From Sphingomonas sp. (lineage in GTDB: Bacteria; Pseudomonadota; Alphaproteobacteria; Sphingomonadales; Sphingomonadaceae): a DNA stretch of 64,000 nucleotides. The DNA lies in NCBI RefSeq assembly GCF_019635455.1, contig NZ_JAHBZJ010000002.1, positions 124,001-188,000 of the forward strand. Direction: 5' to 3'. The notes beneath the pieces are model-generated. The model was not told the DNA's origin. It saw only the letters and a program-made list of their open reading frames with translations, and made no database searches. Position 1 is the first letter of the stretch. Each line of letters begins with the position of its first letter. This document shows, in pieces, positions 9,443-18,710 of this stretch. A program made the translations under genes and the position numbers.

Positions 9443-11038
9443 ATGACCTATCAGGACGAAATCGCCCGGGCGCGGACGCCCATCGACGCGCAACAGGGCC
9501 GCTGGAACGGCATCGACGCCGAATCCGTGGCGCGGATGCGGTTGCAGAACCGCTTTCGCACCGGTCTCGACATCGCGAAATACACCGCCGGGATCATGCG
9601 CCGCGACATGGCCGCCTATGACGCGGACCCCGCAGCCTACACCCAGTCGCTGGGTTGCTGGCACGGCTTCATCGCGCAACAGAAGATGATCTCGATCAAA
9701 AAGCATTTCGGCTCGACCAAGGGGCGTTACCTGTACCTGTCGGGCTGGATGGTCGCCGCGCTGCGCAGCGAATTCGGCCCGCTGCCCGACCAGTCGATGC
9801 ATGAAAAGACCAGCGTGCCGGCGCTGATCGAGGAACTGTACACCTTCCTCAAACAGGCCGATGCGCGCGAACTGGGCATGATGTTCCGCGATCTCGACCA
9901 TGCCCGCGACACGGGCAACGAGGTCGAGGTCGCGCGCATCCAGCACGCCATCGACCAGTATGAGACGCATGTCGTGCCGATCATCGCCGATATCGATGCC
10001 GGGTTCGGCAATGCCGAGGCAACGTACCTGCTGGCCAAGAAGATGATCGAGGCGGGCGCCTGTGCGCTGCAAATCGAAAATCAGGTCAGCGACGAGAAGC
10101 AGTGCGGCCATCAGGACGGCAAGGTGACGGTGCCGCACGAGGACTTTCTGGCGAAGGTCCGCGCCTGCCGCTACGCGTTCATGGAACTGGGCGTCGATGA
10201 CGGCATCATCGTCACCCGCACCGATTCGCTGGGCGCGGGACTGACCAAGCAGATCGCGTTCAGCAGGGAGCCGGGCGATCTGGCCGATCAGTATAATGCG
10301 TTTCTCGACTGCGAGGAGATCACCGATCCGAGCCAGTTGCGCGGGGACGTGGTCATCGAACGCGACGGCAAGCTGATGCGGCCCAAGCGGCTGCCCAGCA
10401 ACCTGTTCCAGTTCCGCGAGGGGACCGGCGCCGATCGCTGCGTGCTCGATTGCATCACCAGCCTTCAGCATGGCGCCGACCTGTTGTGGATCGAGACCGA
10501 GAAGCCGCATATCGAACAGATCGCGTCGATGGTCGATCGGATCCGTGCGGTCGTGCCGGATGCCAAGCTGGTCTACAATAACTCGCCGAGCTTCAACTGG
10601 ACGCTCAATTTCCGGCAGCAGGCCTATGACCGCTGGGTCGAGCAGGGGCTGGACGTTTCCGCTTATGACCGCGCCCGGCTGATGAGCGCCGACTATGACG
10701 GGACTCCGCTCGCCGAGGAAGCGGACGAAAGGATCCGTACCTTTCAAAAGGATGCGGCGGCGCGGGCGGGCATCTTCCACCACCTCATCACCCTGCCGAC
10801 CTATCATACCGCCGCCCTGTCGACCGACAATCTGGCGAAGGAATATTTCGGTGAGGCCGGGATGCTGGGCTATGTCCGCAACGTCCAGCGCCAGGAGATC
10901 CGCCAGGGGATCGCCTGTGTGAAGCACCAGAACATGTCGGGCAGCGACATCGGCGACGATCACAAGGAATATTTCGCCGGCGAGGCCGCGCTGAAGGCTG
11001 GCGGGGTCCACAACACGATGAACCAGTTCGCGGCGTGA
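9443..11038 (+). CDS. aceA: isocitrate lyase (long form)
   Basis: A 531-residue isocitrate lyase that cleaves isocitrate to glyoxylate and succinate, the first step of the glyoxylate bypass for growth on acetate or fatty acids. The active-site loop reads EKQCGHQDGK near residue 218, with KQCGH in place of the enterobacterial KKCGH, as in the long 531-residue form of Pseudomonas. Other conserved parts are DIDAGFGNAEATYLL and YNNSPSFNW. GCGAGG precedes the ATG. No malate synthase gene is in the window. A strong stem-loop follows 14 bp after the stop. Confidence 0.96.
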   Translation: MTYQDEIARARTPIDAQQGRWNGIDAESVARMRLQNRFRTGLDIAKYTAGIMRRDMAAYDADPAAYTQSLGCWHGFIAQQKMISIKKHFGSTKGRYLYLSGWMVAALRSEFGPLPDQSMHEKTSVPALIEELYTFLKQADARELGMMFRDLDHARDTGNEVEVARIQHAIDQYETHVVPIIADIDAGFGNAEATYLLAKKMIEAGACALQIENQVSDEKQCGHQDGKVTVPHEDFLAKVRACRYAFMELGVDDGIIVTRTDSLGAGLTKQIAFSREPGDLADQYNAFLDCEEITDPSQLRGDVVIERDGKLMRPKRLPSNLFQFREGTGADRCVLDCITSLQHGADLLWIETEKPHIEQIASMVDRIRAVVPDAKLVYNNSPSFNWTLNFRQQAYDRWVEQGLDVSAYDRARLMSADYDGTPLAEEADERIRTFQKDAAARAGIFHHLITLPTYHTAALSTDNLAKEYFGEAGMLGYVRNVQRQEIRQGIACVKHQNMSGSDIGDDHKEYFAGEAALKAGGVHNTMNQFAA

Positions 11039-11052
11039 CGCCCGATCCGGCG

Positions 11053-11105
11053 CCGCTCCACCCCGACCGGTCGCGACCGCTGCGTGACCGGTCGGGGTGG
11101 AGCGG
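11053..11105 (+). terminator. 20-bp perfect stem-loop after aceA
   Basis: Two perfect 20-bp inverted arms (11053-11072 and 11086-11105) surround a 13-nt loop just after the aceA stop. There is no clear T-run, so it may be an RNA-stabilising hairpin rather than a classical intrinsic terminator. The arm start CCGCTCC with CC-rich continuation resembles two other intergenic hairpins in the window. Confidence 0.7.
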
Positions 11106-11146
11106 GGCCGACGGCACCGACGACTGAATGAAGGATTTCCTGGGGA

Positions 11147-11188
11147 GGAAAGGGGTCCGTCGCAGCCGATGCTGCGGCGGGCCTTTCC
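11147..11188 (-). terminator. imperfect stem-loop after the VOC remnant
   Basis: GGAAAGG (11147-11153) pairs with CCTTTCC (11182-11188), and CGCAG (11161-11165) with CTGCG (11171-11175), with bulges between. It begins two bases after the stop of the truncated VOC reading frame on the minus strand, where a terminator of that former gene would be. Confidence 0.5.
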
Positions 11189-11189
11189 T

Positions 11190-11345
11190 TCAACCCTCGA
11201 ATTCGACCAGCACCGAACGGGCATTCCGTTTCGCAGGCCCGGGATACACCGCCTCGATATTGTTGCCGGCAGGATCGATCAGCCGCCCCCGGTGCAGCTG
11301 CCGGCTTTCCATCGGAGGAGCCCTGTTGTGGCTGGCGGTCCCGCC
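11190..11345 (-). pseudogene. C-terminal remnant of a VOC/glyoxalase-family gene
   Basis: The minus strand encodes an open tail whose last ~50 residues contain GRLIDPAGNNIEAVYPGPAKR, the end signature of vicinal-oxygen-chelate (glyoxalase/bleomycin-resistance) proteins, which usually read (Y)DPDGNNIEAV. Nothing upstream resembles the rest of the fold, and the rnhB stop is only ~32 bp away, so the 5' part of the gene is missing. A stem-loop sits just after its stop, as after a normal gene. This remnant and two hairpins are all I see in the 338 bp between aceA and rnhB. Confidence 0.6.
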
Positions 11346-11376
11346 CCGTCTCCCATTCGTCGAAGCTGGGTTCCGG

Positions 11377-12000
11377 CTACTCGCGCCCAACCGCCGAACC
11401 GAAGGCGAGTTCCGCCTGCGCCACCGGAGCGAAGCTGCGGCGATGATGCGGCGTGGGGCCGAGCGTTCGCAATGCTTCCTGGTGCGCCCTGGCGGCATAG
11501 CCCTTGTTCGATGCCCAGCCATAGCCGGGGAATGCCGCGTCCAGCTCCGCCATCATGCAGTCACGGCGATGCTTGGCGACGATCGAGGCGGCGGCGATCG
11601 ACAGGCAGCGCGCGTCGCCGCCGACCACCGCCTCCGACGCATGCGGCCAGTCCGGACAGCGATTGCCATCGACCAGCACATAGGCGGGCGGCAGGTCGAG
11701 CGCGGCCACCGCGCGCGTCATCGCCAGCATCGTCGCCCAGAAGATATTGAGCCGGTCGATCTCTTCCACCGAGCAGATGCCGATCCCGACCCGCGCGCAG
11801 CCGAGGATCGCGGCGGACAGCGCGGCGCGCTTCGCGGCGGACAGCGCCTTTGAATCATCGATGCCGGGCGGGATGCATGCCGGATCCAGGATCACGGCGG
11901 CCGCAACCACCGGCCCGGCGAGCGGCCCGCGCCCCGCCTCGTCCACCCCGGCGACCGGGCCGCGCGCGGCATGGCGGGTTTCGAAGGCGAGATCAGGCAT
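11377..12000 (-). CDS. rnhB: ribonuclease HII
   Basis: A 207-residue ribonuclease HII that nicks RNA in RNA-DNA hybrids and removes ribonucleotides from DNA. The N-terminal signature VAGVDEAGRGPLAGPV carries the catalytic Asp-Glu pair, and YVLVDGN and SIAAASIVAKHRRD supply the other conserved acidic and basic residues. The start MPDLAFETRHA overlaps the thiD stop by 8 bp and is preferred over an upstream ATG that lies deeper inside thiD. It is transcribed after thiD. Confidence 0.95.
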   Translation of the reverse strand: MPDLAFETRHAARGPVAGVDEAGRGPLAGPVVAAAVILDPACIPPGIDDSKALSAAKRAALSAAILGCARVGIGICSVEEIDRLNIFWATMLAMTRAVAALDLPPAYVLVDGNRCPDWPHASEAVVGGDARCLSIAAASIVAKHRRDCMMAELDAAFPGYGWASNKGYAARAHQEALRTLGPTPHHRRSFAPVAQAELAFGSAVGRE

Positions 12001-12784
12001 CGTCGTCATCCTCGTCATCGATCACGTCGAACGGGACCATGCCGAGCGCATGGCCGATCGGCCCATGCCCCTCCCCCAACCCGGGCGCATTGACGATCGC
12101 CAGCCGGACGAAGCGCACCGCCTGGACAAAGGCATCACCGATCCCCAGTCCGGCACCCAGCCCCGTGGCGAGCGCGGTGGCGAAGGTGCAACCGGTGCCA
12201 TGGGTGTCGGTGGTGTGAATTCGCTCCGCCGACACCTCCATCACCAGCCGGTCCTTGGGCGCATAGAGGCGATCGACAATCTCGTCCCCTTCGCCATGTC
12301 CGCCCTTGTCGGCGAGGTGGCAGCCAAAGCGCAGCACCGCGGCGCGGCCACCCAGCGCCTGGAGTTCGGGTCGATTGGGGGTCACGACCGAGGCGAGTGC
12401 CATCAGGCGTTCAAAGGCGGCGACGGTCGCGTCATCGGCGAGCGGGGCGCCGCTGGTCGCGATCATGACCGGATCGAACACGATCGGACAATCGAGCGCC
12501 TCCAGCCGTTCGGCGACCGCATCGGCGATCCGCGCCGATCCGATCATGCCGATCTTCACCGCGTCCACGCCGATGTCCGACGTCACCGCGTCAATCTGTG
12601 CCAGCACGGTTTCGACCGGCACCGGATGGATGGCGGTGACGCCCAGCGTGTTCTGTGCCGTGATCGCGGTGATCGCGGTCATCGCGTGGCCGCCCAGCAT
12701 GGTGACGGTGCGGATATCGGCCTGAATACCCGCGCCGCCGCCCGAATCGGACCCGGCGATGATAAGGATGCGCGGAATGCTCAT
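11993..12784 (-). CDS. thiD: hydroxymethylpyrimidine/phosphomethylpyrimidine kinase
   Basis: A 263-residue ribokinase-fold enzyme that phosphorylates HMP and HMP-phosphate in thiamine synthesis. Conserved pieces include IAGSDSGGGAGIQADI at the N-terminus, DPVMIATSG in the middle and DTHGTGCTFATALA, which holds the catalytic Asp and anion hole. The start MSIPRILIIAGSDS is the family start. The C-terminus ends in an unusual run of acidic residues (DDEDDDDA). No other thi gene or TPP riboswitch is near. The 219 bp upstream, to the DUF1272 gene, hold no supported feature. Confidence 0.95.
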   Translation of the reverse strand: MSIPRILIIAGSDSGGGAGIQADIRTVTMLGGHAMTAITAITAQNTLGVTAIHPVPVETVLAQIDAVTSDIGVDAVKIGMIGSARIADAVAERLEALDCPIVFDPVMIATSGAPLADDATVAAFERLMALASVVTPNRPELQALGGRAAVLRFGCHLADKGGHGEGDEIVDRLYAPKDRLVMEVSAERIHTTDTHGTGCTFATALATGLGAGLGIGDAFVQAVRFVRLAIVNAPGLGEGHGPIGHALGMVPFDVIDDEDDDDA

Positions 12785-13003
12785 GAACGGGTCCGAAGCG
12801 CGCGGGTGACCCGCCCGACGCGATCGGCACGGATTGCCCCCCATGCTGCGGGCGCCGGACGGGGACGACGGAGCATCTGCATGTCTGGATCATCGACGCG
12901 GCGAACCATGCGACGGCCATCGCATATTTCGGGGCGGGTGGGAAAGTTCGGCACATGGCCCCATCGGTCGCGCCCGGCGAACGGCGCGGGCGACGATAGC
13001 CGG

Positions 13004-13228
13004 CTAGACCCGAAAGCGGCGGACGTCGCTTGCCGGATTGCGCCGGAGCGCGTCGCCGGTGCGCGCCGGCCGGTCGAGAAGCTCGCCACCGCAATTGGGG
13101 CAGATCTCGTCCAGCGCATCGACGCAATCGGCGCAGAAGGTGCATTCGAACGAACAGATGAAGGCGCCACCCTGATCGGCGGGAAGGTCGATGCCGCAGC
13201 GTTCGCAGTCGGGGCGCATTTCGAGCAT
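13004..13228 (-). CDS. DUF1272 small zinc-ribbon-like protein
   Basis: A 74-residue protein with eight cysteines arranged as pairs: Cys8/Cys11 (CERC), Cys25/29/32/35 in FICSFECTFCADC, and Cys43/46 in CPNCGG. This is the pattern of the DUF1272 family, presumed metal-binding; no function is known. The start MLEMRPDCERC matches the family. It is probably monocistronic, divergent from the cytochrome b561 gene with 105 bp between the starts. Confidence 0.85.
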   Translation of the reverse strand: MLEMRPDCERCGIDLPADQGGAFICSFECTFCADCVDALDEICPNCGGELLDRPARTGDALRRNPASDVRRFRV

Positions 13229-13333
13229 GGCGCCAGGATAGGCGTACCCGGTCGGCGACGGCAAGCTGTTGACGCGGACCGATGTCGCGCGCGAAGATAC
13301 GACACGTTCCCTCTTGTCCGCCGGAGGCCGTGG

Positions 13334-13894
13334 ATGCGCGAAGCCAGATCCCGCTATTCGACCGTGTCGATCGTGCTGCACTGGACGATCTTCGTCCTGA
13401 TCTTCGCCAACGCGACCTTTGGCGGGTGGATGGAGGACGCGGCCCGGGCGGACAGGCTGCCCTATTTCGCGCTTCACAAATCGGTCGGAATCACCGTGCT
13501 GGCGCTGAGCCTGGCGCGGCTGGGCTGGCGGTTCGCGCATCCCTTTCCTCCCTTTCCCGATGCGACCCCGCGCTGGCAGCGGTGGATCGCGCGGTCGATC
13601 CATGTCCTGTTCTATGTGCTGATGATCGGCGCGCCGCTGCTCGGCTGGGCGGCCGCTTCAGCGGGCGGTGCGCCCGAAACACCGCTCTATGGCACGATCC
13701 CGGCGCCCAATCTGCCGGTCGGCGGGGGCGCGGCGATGGCCGAAACGCTGGGCGGACTGCACAAGGCGCTGGTGAAGGCCATCTACGTGGTGCTCGGGCT
13801 GCACGTGCTCGGAGCGCTCAAGCATCATTTCATCGACCGGGACGAGGTGCTGCACCGAATGCTGCCGCTGATTCCCGTGTGGCGGAAACGCTAG
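13334..13894 (+). CDS. cytochrome b561-family di-heme membrane protein
   Basis: A 186-residue integral membrane protein with four hydrophobic helices. Heme-ligand histidines are seen in VLHWTIF, LHKSVGI, HVLFYVLMIG and LHVLGALKHH. This is the prokaryotic cytochrome b561 family, which moves electrons between the quinone pool and periplasmic partners. The start (MREARSRYSTVS) has GGAGGC upstream. It lies 117 bp before a periplasmic molybdenum oxidoreductase on the same strand, so it could serve as that enzyme's electron acceptor; this link is inference. Confidence 0.88.
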   Translation: MREARSRYSTVSIVLHWTIFVLIFANATFGGWMEDAARADRLPYFALHKSVGITVLALSLARLGWRFAHPFPPFPDATPRWQRWIARSIHVLFYVLMIGAPLLGWAAASAGGAPETPLYGTIPAPNLPVGGGAAMAETLGGLHKALVKAIYVVLGLHVLGALKHHFIDRDEVLHRMLPLIPVWRKR

Positions 13895-14011
13895 CACCGG
13901 ATCGCAGGGGCATCATCGCGGCAAAAGCGCCCCGTGGCGGGGAACGCCGTAACAATTGGCGTCCCGGCACGTTAGGATCGGGCAGGGGTGCGAAACGGGA
14001 GGCCGCGAAGC

Positions 14012-14640
<629 letters not shown>

Positions 14641-14644
<4 letters not shown>

Positions 14645-15591
14645 AGGGATTCACCTATGCGCGCGCCACGACCCCGGCCGAAGCGGCCGCGATGGCCGCG
14701 CGCGTTCAGGGCGCGCGGTTCATCGCCGGCGGCACCAACCTGCTCGACCTCATGAAACTCGGCATCGAGACCCCGGCCCATCTGATCGACATCAACCGCC
14801 TGGGCCTGGACCGGATCGAGGAGACGCAGGCGGGCGGCCTGCGCATCGGTGCCATGGTCCGCAACACCGCGCTCGCGGCAGACATGCGCGTGCGACGCGA
14901 CTATGCGGTGCTGACGCGTGCGGTCGTGGCAGGGGCGTCGGGCCAGCTTCGCAATAAGGCGACGACCGGGGGCAACCTGCTCCAACGCACGCGCTGTCCC
15001 TATTTCTACGACCCCAACCTGCCCTGCAACAAGCGCAAGCCGGGCAGCGGCTGCGGCGCGATCGGTGGCGTGTCGCGCCAATTGGGCGTCGTCGGCACGT
15101 CTGACGCGTGCATCGCGACCTATCCGGGCGACATGGCGGTCGCGCTGCGCGTGCTGGACGCGGTGATCGAAACCGTGAAGCCGGACGGCGGGGTGCGCGC
15201 CATTCCGATCGCCGATTTTCACCGGTTGTGGGGCGATACGCCACATGTCGAGACGGTGCTTCAACCCGGTGAGCTGATCACGGCGGTGGTCCTGCCGCGC
15301 CCGCCGGGGGGACGTCATTTCTATCACAAGGTGCGCGACCGGCGATCCTATGCCTTCGCCCTGGTCTCGGTGGCGGCGGTGCTGCACGCGGACGGCACCG
15401 GCCGCGTCGCCTTTGGCGGCGTCGCGCCAAAGCCGTGGCGGGTAGAGGACGCAGAGGCCCTGCTGCCCGGCGGCGCCAGGGCAGTGGTCGCCCGCGCCTT
15501 TGCGTCGGCGCGCCCGACCGACGACAACCGGTTCAAGATCGCGCTGGCCGAGCGGGCGCTGGCGGGCCTGATCGCCGAAGCGAGGAGCTGA
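14641..15591 (+). CDS. paoB: aldehyde oxidoreductase FAD-binding subunit
   Basis: A 316-residue FAD-binding subunit of the xanthine dehydrogenase family. FAD contacts are in [15 protein letters not shown] and [19 protein letters not shown]. An inserted cysteine segment ([21 protein letters not shown]) matches the extra [4Fe-4S] site of E. coli PaoB. It has no signal peptide, consistent with co-export with PaoA. It overlaps paoA by 4 bp and paoC follows after 3 bp. Confidence 0.93.
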
Positions 15592-15594
15592 CCG

Positions 15595-17793
15595 ATGCAA
15601 TTCGACGCCCCTGCCGGAACCAACCTGTTCGACAACGCCCGGATCGTCGGCAAGCCGACGCCGCGGATCGATGGCCCGCTGAAGACCACGGGAACCGCGC
15701 CCTATGCCGCCGAACGGCACGACGTCGCCGCCGATCAGGCCTATGGATTCATCCTGGGCTCGGCGATCGCCAAGGGGCGGATCGTGTCGATGGATACCGC
15801 CGCCGCCAGGGCGGCCCCCGGCGTTCTCGCGGTCGTCGCCGCGCCGGAAACCGGACCCGTCGGCAAACCGCAATTCAACAACGCGCCGCTGTTCGGCGGC
15901 AACGCGATTTCCCACTATCACCAGGCGATCGCCTGTGTCGTCGCGGAAACGTTCGAACAGGCGCGGGCGGCGGCGGCGCTGATCCAGACGCGTTATGACC
16001 GGGCAGAGGGCGCGTTCGATCTGGCGAAGGCGGCGCCGGACGCCCCACTGGCCAAGGCTGGGGGCGGCAAGCCCGATCGCGACACGCGTGGCGATTTCGA
16101 TGCCGCCTTCGCCGCCGCGCCGGTGCGGATCGATGCGCGCTACACGACGCCGGACGAAACCCATGCGATGATGGAACCCTTTGCGACGATCGCGGCCTGG
16201 GAAGGGGATCGGCTGACCATCTGGACGTCGAACCAGATGATCGATTGGGCGCGGCGCAGCATGGCGACGGTGCTGGGCATCCCCGCCGACAGGATTCGCG
16301 TGGATTCGCCCTATATCGGCGGCGGCTTTGGCGGGAAGCTGTTCGTGCGCGCCGATGCGGTGCTCGCGGCGCTGGGCGCAAAGGCCGCCGGTCGGCCGGT
16401 CAGGATCGCGATGCAGCGCCCGCTGATGGCGAATAATGCGACGCACCGCCACGCGACGATCCAGCGCATCCGGATCGGCGCCGGACAGGACGGGCGGATC
16501 ACCGCGATCGCCCATGAAAACTGGTCCGGCAACCTGAATGGAGAGGATGGCGAGGACGGCACCGCCCAGACGCCCAAACTCTATGCCGGGGCGAACCGGC
16601 TCACCGCCAATCACATCGCCACGCTCGACCTTCCCGAGGGCAATGCGATGCGCGCGCCGGGCGAAGCGTCAGGGCATCTCGCGCTGGAAGTGGCGATGGA
16701 CGAACTCGCCGAGCGGCTGGGCATGGATCCGATCGAACTGCGCATCCGCAACGAGCCCGAGACGGTGCCTGCGGATCCGGACAAGCGCTTTTCCGACCGG
16801 CACCTCACGCGCTGCCTGCGCGAGGGGGCGCAGCGGTTCGGCTGGGACCGGCGCAGGGCAAAGCCCGGCGCGGTGCGCGAGGGTCGATGGCTGGTCGGCA
16901 TGGGCGTTGCCGCCGGATATCGCGGCGCGCCGACGATGAAATCCGCCGCGCGGATCAAGCTGGACGCGGACGGGCGCATCACCGTGCAGACCGACATGAC
17001 CGATATCGGCACCGGCAGCTACACGATCATCGCCCAGACGGCGGCCGAGACGATGGGGGTCTCGCTGGATCGCGTGTCGGTCGAACTGGGCGATTCGGAT
17101 TTCCCCGTCGCCGCCGGATCGGGTGGTCAGTGGGGCGCCGCGAGCGCGACCGCCGGTGTCTATGCGGCGTGCCTCGCACTGCGTCGCGCGATCGGCGAAA
17201 AGCTGGGATTCGACGGCGACACTGCCCGGTTCCGCGACGGCAGGATCGAAACCGGCCAGGACACGATCGCGCTGACCGATGCGGGCGCGATGTCGGCGGA
17301 TGGCGCGATGGAATTCGGCGCCTTCAAAAAGGCGTATGACGTGGGGACCTATGCCGGCCATTTCGCCGAGGTCGCCGTGGATGCCTATACCGGCGAAACA
17401 CAAATCCGGCGGATGCTGGCGGTGTGCGACGCCGGCCGCATCCTCAACCCGCTTTCGGCGCGCAGCCAGGTGATCGGCGCCATGGTGATGTCCGCCGGCG
17501 CGGCGCTGATGGAGGAACTGGCGGTGGACACGCGCTTCGGCCTGTTCGTCAACCATGACCTGGCTGGTTATGAGGTCCCCGTCCATGCTGACATTCCGCA
17601 CCAGGAATGCGTGTTCCTCGACACGCTGGACCCCGTGATCGCGCCGCTGAAGGCAAAGGGCGTCGGCGAACTGGGGATATGCGGTCCGGGCGCGGCGGTC
17701 GCGAACGCCCTGTACAATGCGACGGGCGTGCGCGTGCGCGACTATCCGATCACGCTCGACAAATATCTCGATCGGCTGCCGACGCCCGGCTGA
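15595..17793 (+). CDS. paoC: aldehyde oxidoreductase molybdopterin-binding subunit
   Basis: A 732-residue molybdenum-cofactor subunit, close in size to E. coli PaoC. The GGGFGGKLF loop near residue 240 and the catalytic glutamate in KGVGELGICGPG near residue 690 are intact. PaoABC-type enzymes oxidise a range of aldehydes to carboxylic acids in the periplasm. AGGAG lies 9 bp before the ATG. The operon ends here: no XdhC-like MoCo-insertion protein (PaoD), which such enzymes normally need, follows within the window. Confidence 0.94.
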   Translation: MQFDAPAGTNLFDNARIVGKPTPRIDGPLKTTGTAPYAAERHDVAADQAYGFILGSAIAKGRIVSMDTAAARAAPGVLAVVAAPETGPVGKPQFNNAPLFGGNAISHYHQAIACVVAETFEQARAAAALIQTRYDRAEGAFDLAKAAPDAPLAKAGGGKPDRDTRGDFDAAFAAAPVRIDARYTTPDETHAMMEPFATIAAWEGDRLTIWTSNQMIDWARRSMATVLGIPADRIRVDSPYIGGGFGGKLFVRADAVLAALGAKAAGRPVRIAMQRPLMANNATHRHATIQRIRIGAGQDGRITAIAHENWSGNLNGEDGEDGTAQTPKLYAGANRLTANHIATLDLPEGNAMRAPGEASGHLALEVAMDELAERLGMDPIELRIRNEPETVPADPDKRFSDRHLTRCLREGAQRFGWDRRRAKPGAVREGRWLVGMGVAAGYRGAPTMKSAARIKLDADGRITVQTDMTDIGTGSYTIIAQTAAETMGVSLDRVSVELGDSDFPVAAGSGGQWGAASATAGVYAACLALRRAIGEKLGFDGDTARFRDGRIETGQDTIALTDAGAMSADGAMEFGAFKKAYDVGTYAGHFAEVAVDAYTGETQIRRMLAVCDAGRILNPLSARSQVIGAMVMSAGAALMEELAVDTRFGLFVNHDLAGYEVPVHADIPHQECVFLDTLDPVIAPLKAKGVGELGICGPGAAVANALYNATGVRVRDYPITLDKYLDRLPTPG

Positions 17794-17829
17794 CGCGTCA
17801 TGCGGGGCCGGCGCCAGACGCGATCGGCG

Positions 17830-18558
17830 CTAGAGCCCCAGCACGGCGTCCATCGTGTAGCGCCCCGCCGGCTGGTCCGCGAGCCACAGCGCCGCGCGCA
17901 CCGCCCCCCGGGCAAAGATCGCGCGATCATCGGCGCGATGGGTCAGCTCGATCCGCTCGTTCTCCCCCGCGAAGACGACGCTGTGATCCCCGACGACGGT
18001 GCCGCCGCGCAGCGAGGCAAAGCCGATCGTCCCCTCCGCGCGTGCGCCGACCAGCCCGGCGCGATCGGCGACCCGGACATCGCCCAGCACGACCTGTCGC
18101 CCCGCCGCCGCCGCTTCGCCCAGCATCAGCGCGGTGCCGGAGGGAGCGTCGAGCTTTTGCCGGTGGTGCATCTCCAGCACCTCGATATCCCAGTCCGGCC
18201 CGAGCCGCGCGGCCGCCGCGCGGACCAGCCCCGCGAGCAGGGTGATGCCGAGCGAGGTATTGCCGGTCTGTAGCACCGCGATGTCGCGCGCGGCATCGTC
18301 GATGAGTGCGTGGTGCTGGGGCAACAGACCAGTGGTTCCGATCACGATCGGCGTCCCCGTCGTCCGCGCCGCGGCAAGATGCGCCTCCAGCGCCCCGGGG
18401 GTCGAGAAATCGACCAGCGCATCGGCGTCCCGCGCAAGGGGAGCCGGATCGTCCCCCGCATCCGCTCCACCCGCCAGGCGCACGCCCTGCACCGCCAGAA
18501 TGTCGCGTATCGCCACGCCCATCCGGCCGAGGCTGCCATAGATCCCGATACTGGTCAT
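17830..18558 (-). CDS. dapB: 4-hydroxy-tetrahydrodipicolinate reductase
   Basis: A 242-residue DapB of the lysine and diaminopimelate pathway, reducing 4-hydroxy-tetrahydrodipicolinate with NAD(P)H. The nucleotide site IYGSLGRMGVAIRD is at the N-terminus, and the family signature EMHHRQKLDAPSGTAL contains the catalytic His and Lys. It is somewhat shorter than the ~270 residues of enteric DapB, as in many alphaproteobacteria. It lies 152 bp downstream of rpoN on the same strand and converges with paoC. Confidence 0.95.
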   Translation of the reverse strand: MTSIGIYGSLGRMGVAIRDILAVQGVRLAGGADAGDDPAPLARDADALVDFSTPGALEAHLAAARTTGTPIVIGTTGLLPQHHALIDDAARDIAVLQTGNTSLGITLLAGLVRAAAARLGPDWDIEVLEMHHRQKLDAPSGTALMLGEAAAAGRQVVLGDVRVADRAGLVGARAEGTIGFASLRGGTVVGDHSVVFAGENERIELTHRADDRAIFARGAVRAALWLADQPAGRYTMDAVLGL

Positions 18559-18710
18559 GCCCGGTGCTTGGCCGCTCGCGCCGCGCTCCGCAACCGGCGA
18601 ATGGGGGGCTGGTGGATTTTATCGGAACGGGAACGGGCGGAGCGCGCCGCGCACGGCATGTCCACCCCGGCCCGCAAAAAAGCGACCCGGCGTGCGTCTG
18701 CGGTCCCGAA

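Noticed and set aside
12785..13003. Possible gene between thiD and DUF1272
   Set aside because: No frame has a convincing start, signal, domain or composition; treated as intergenic.
11747..13333. Long plus-strand frame over rnhB, thiD and DUF1272 leading into cytochrome b561
   Set aside because: Antisense to three conserved genes; only the last 187 codons (from 13334) show real protein features.
18559..18710. Gene between dapB and rpoN
   Set aside because: 152 bp with no start, ribosome site or conserved peptide.
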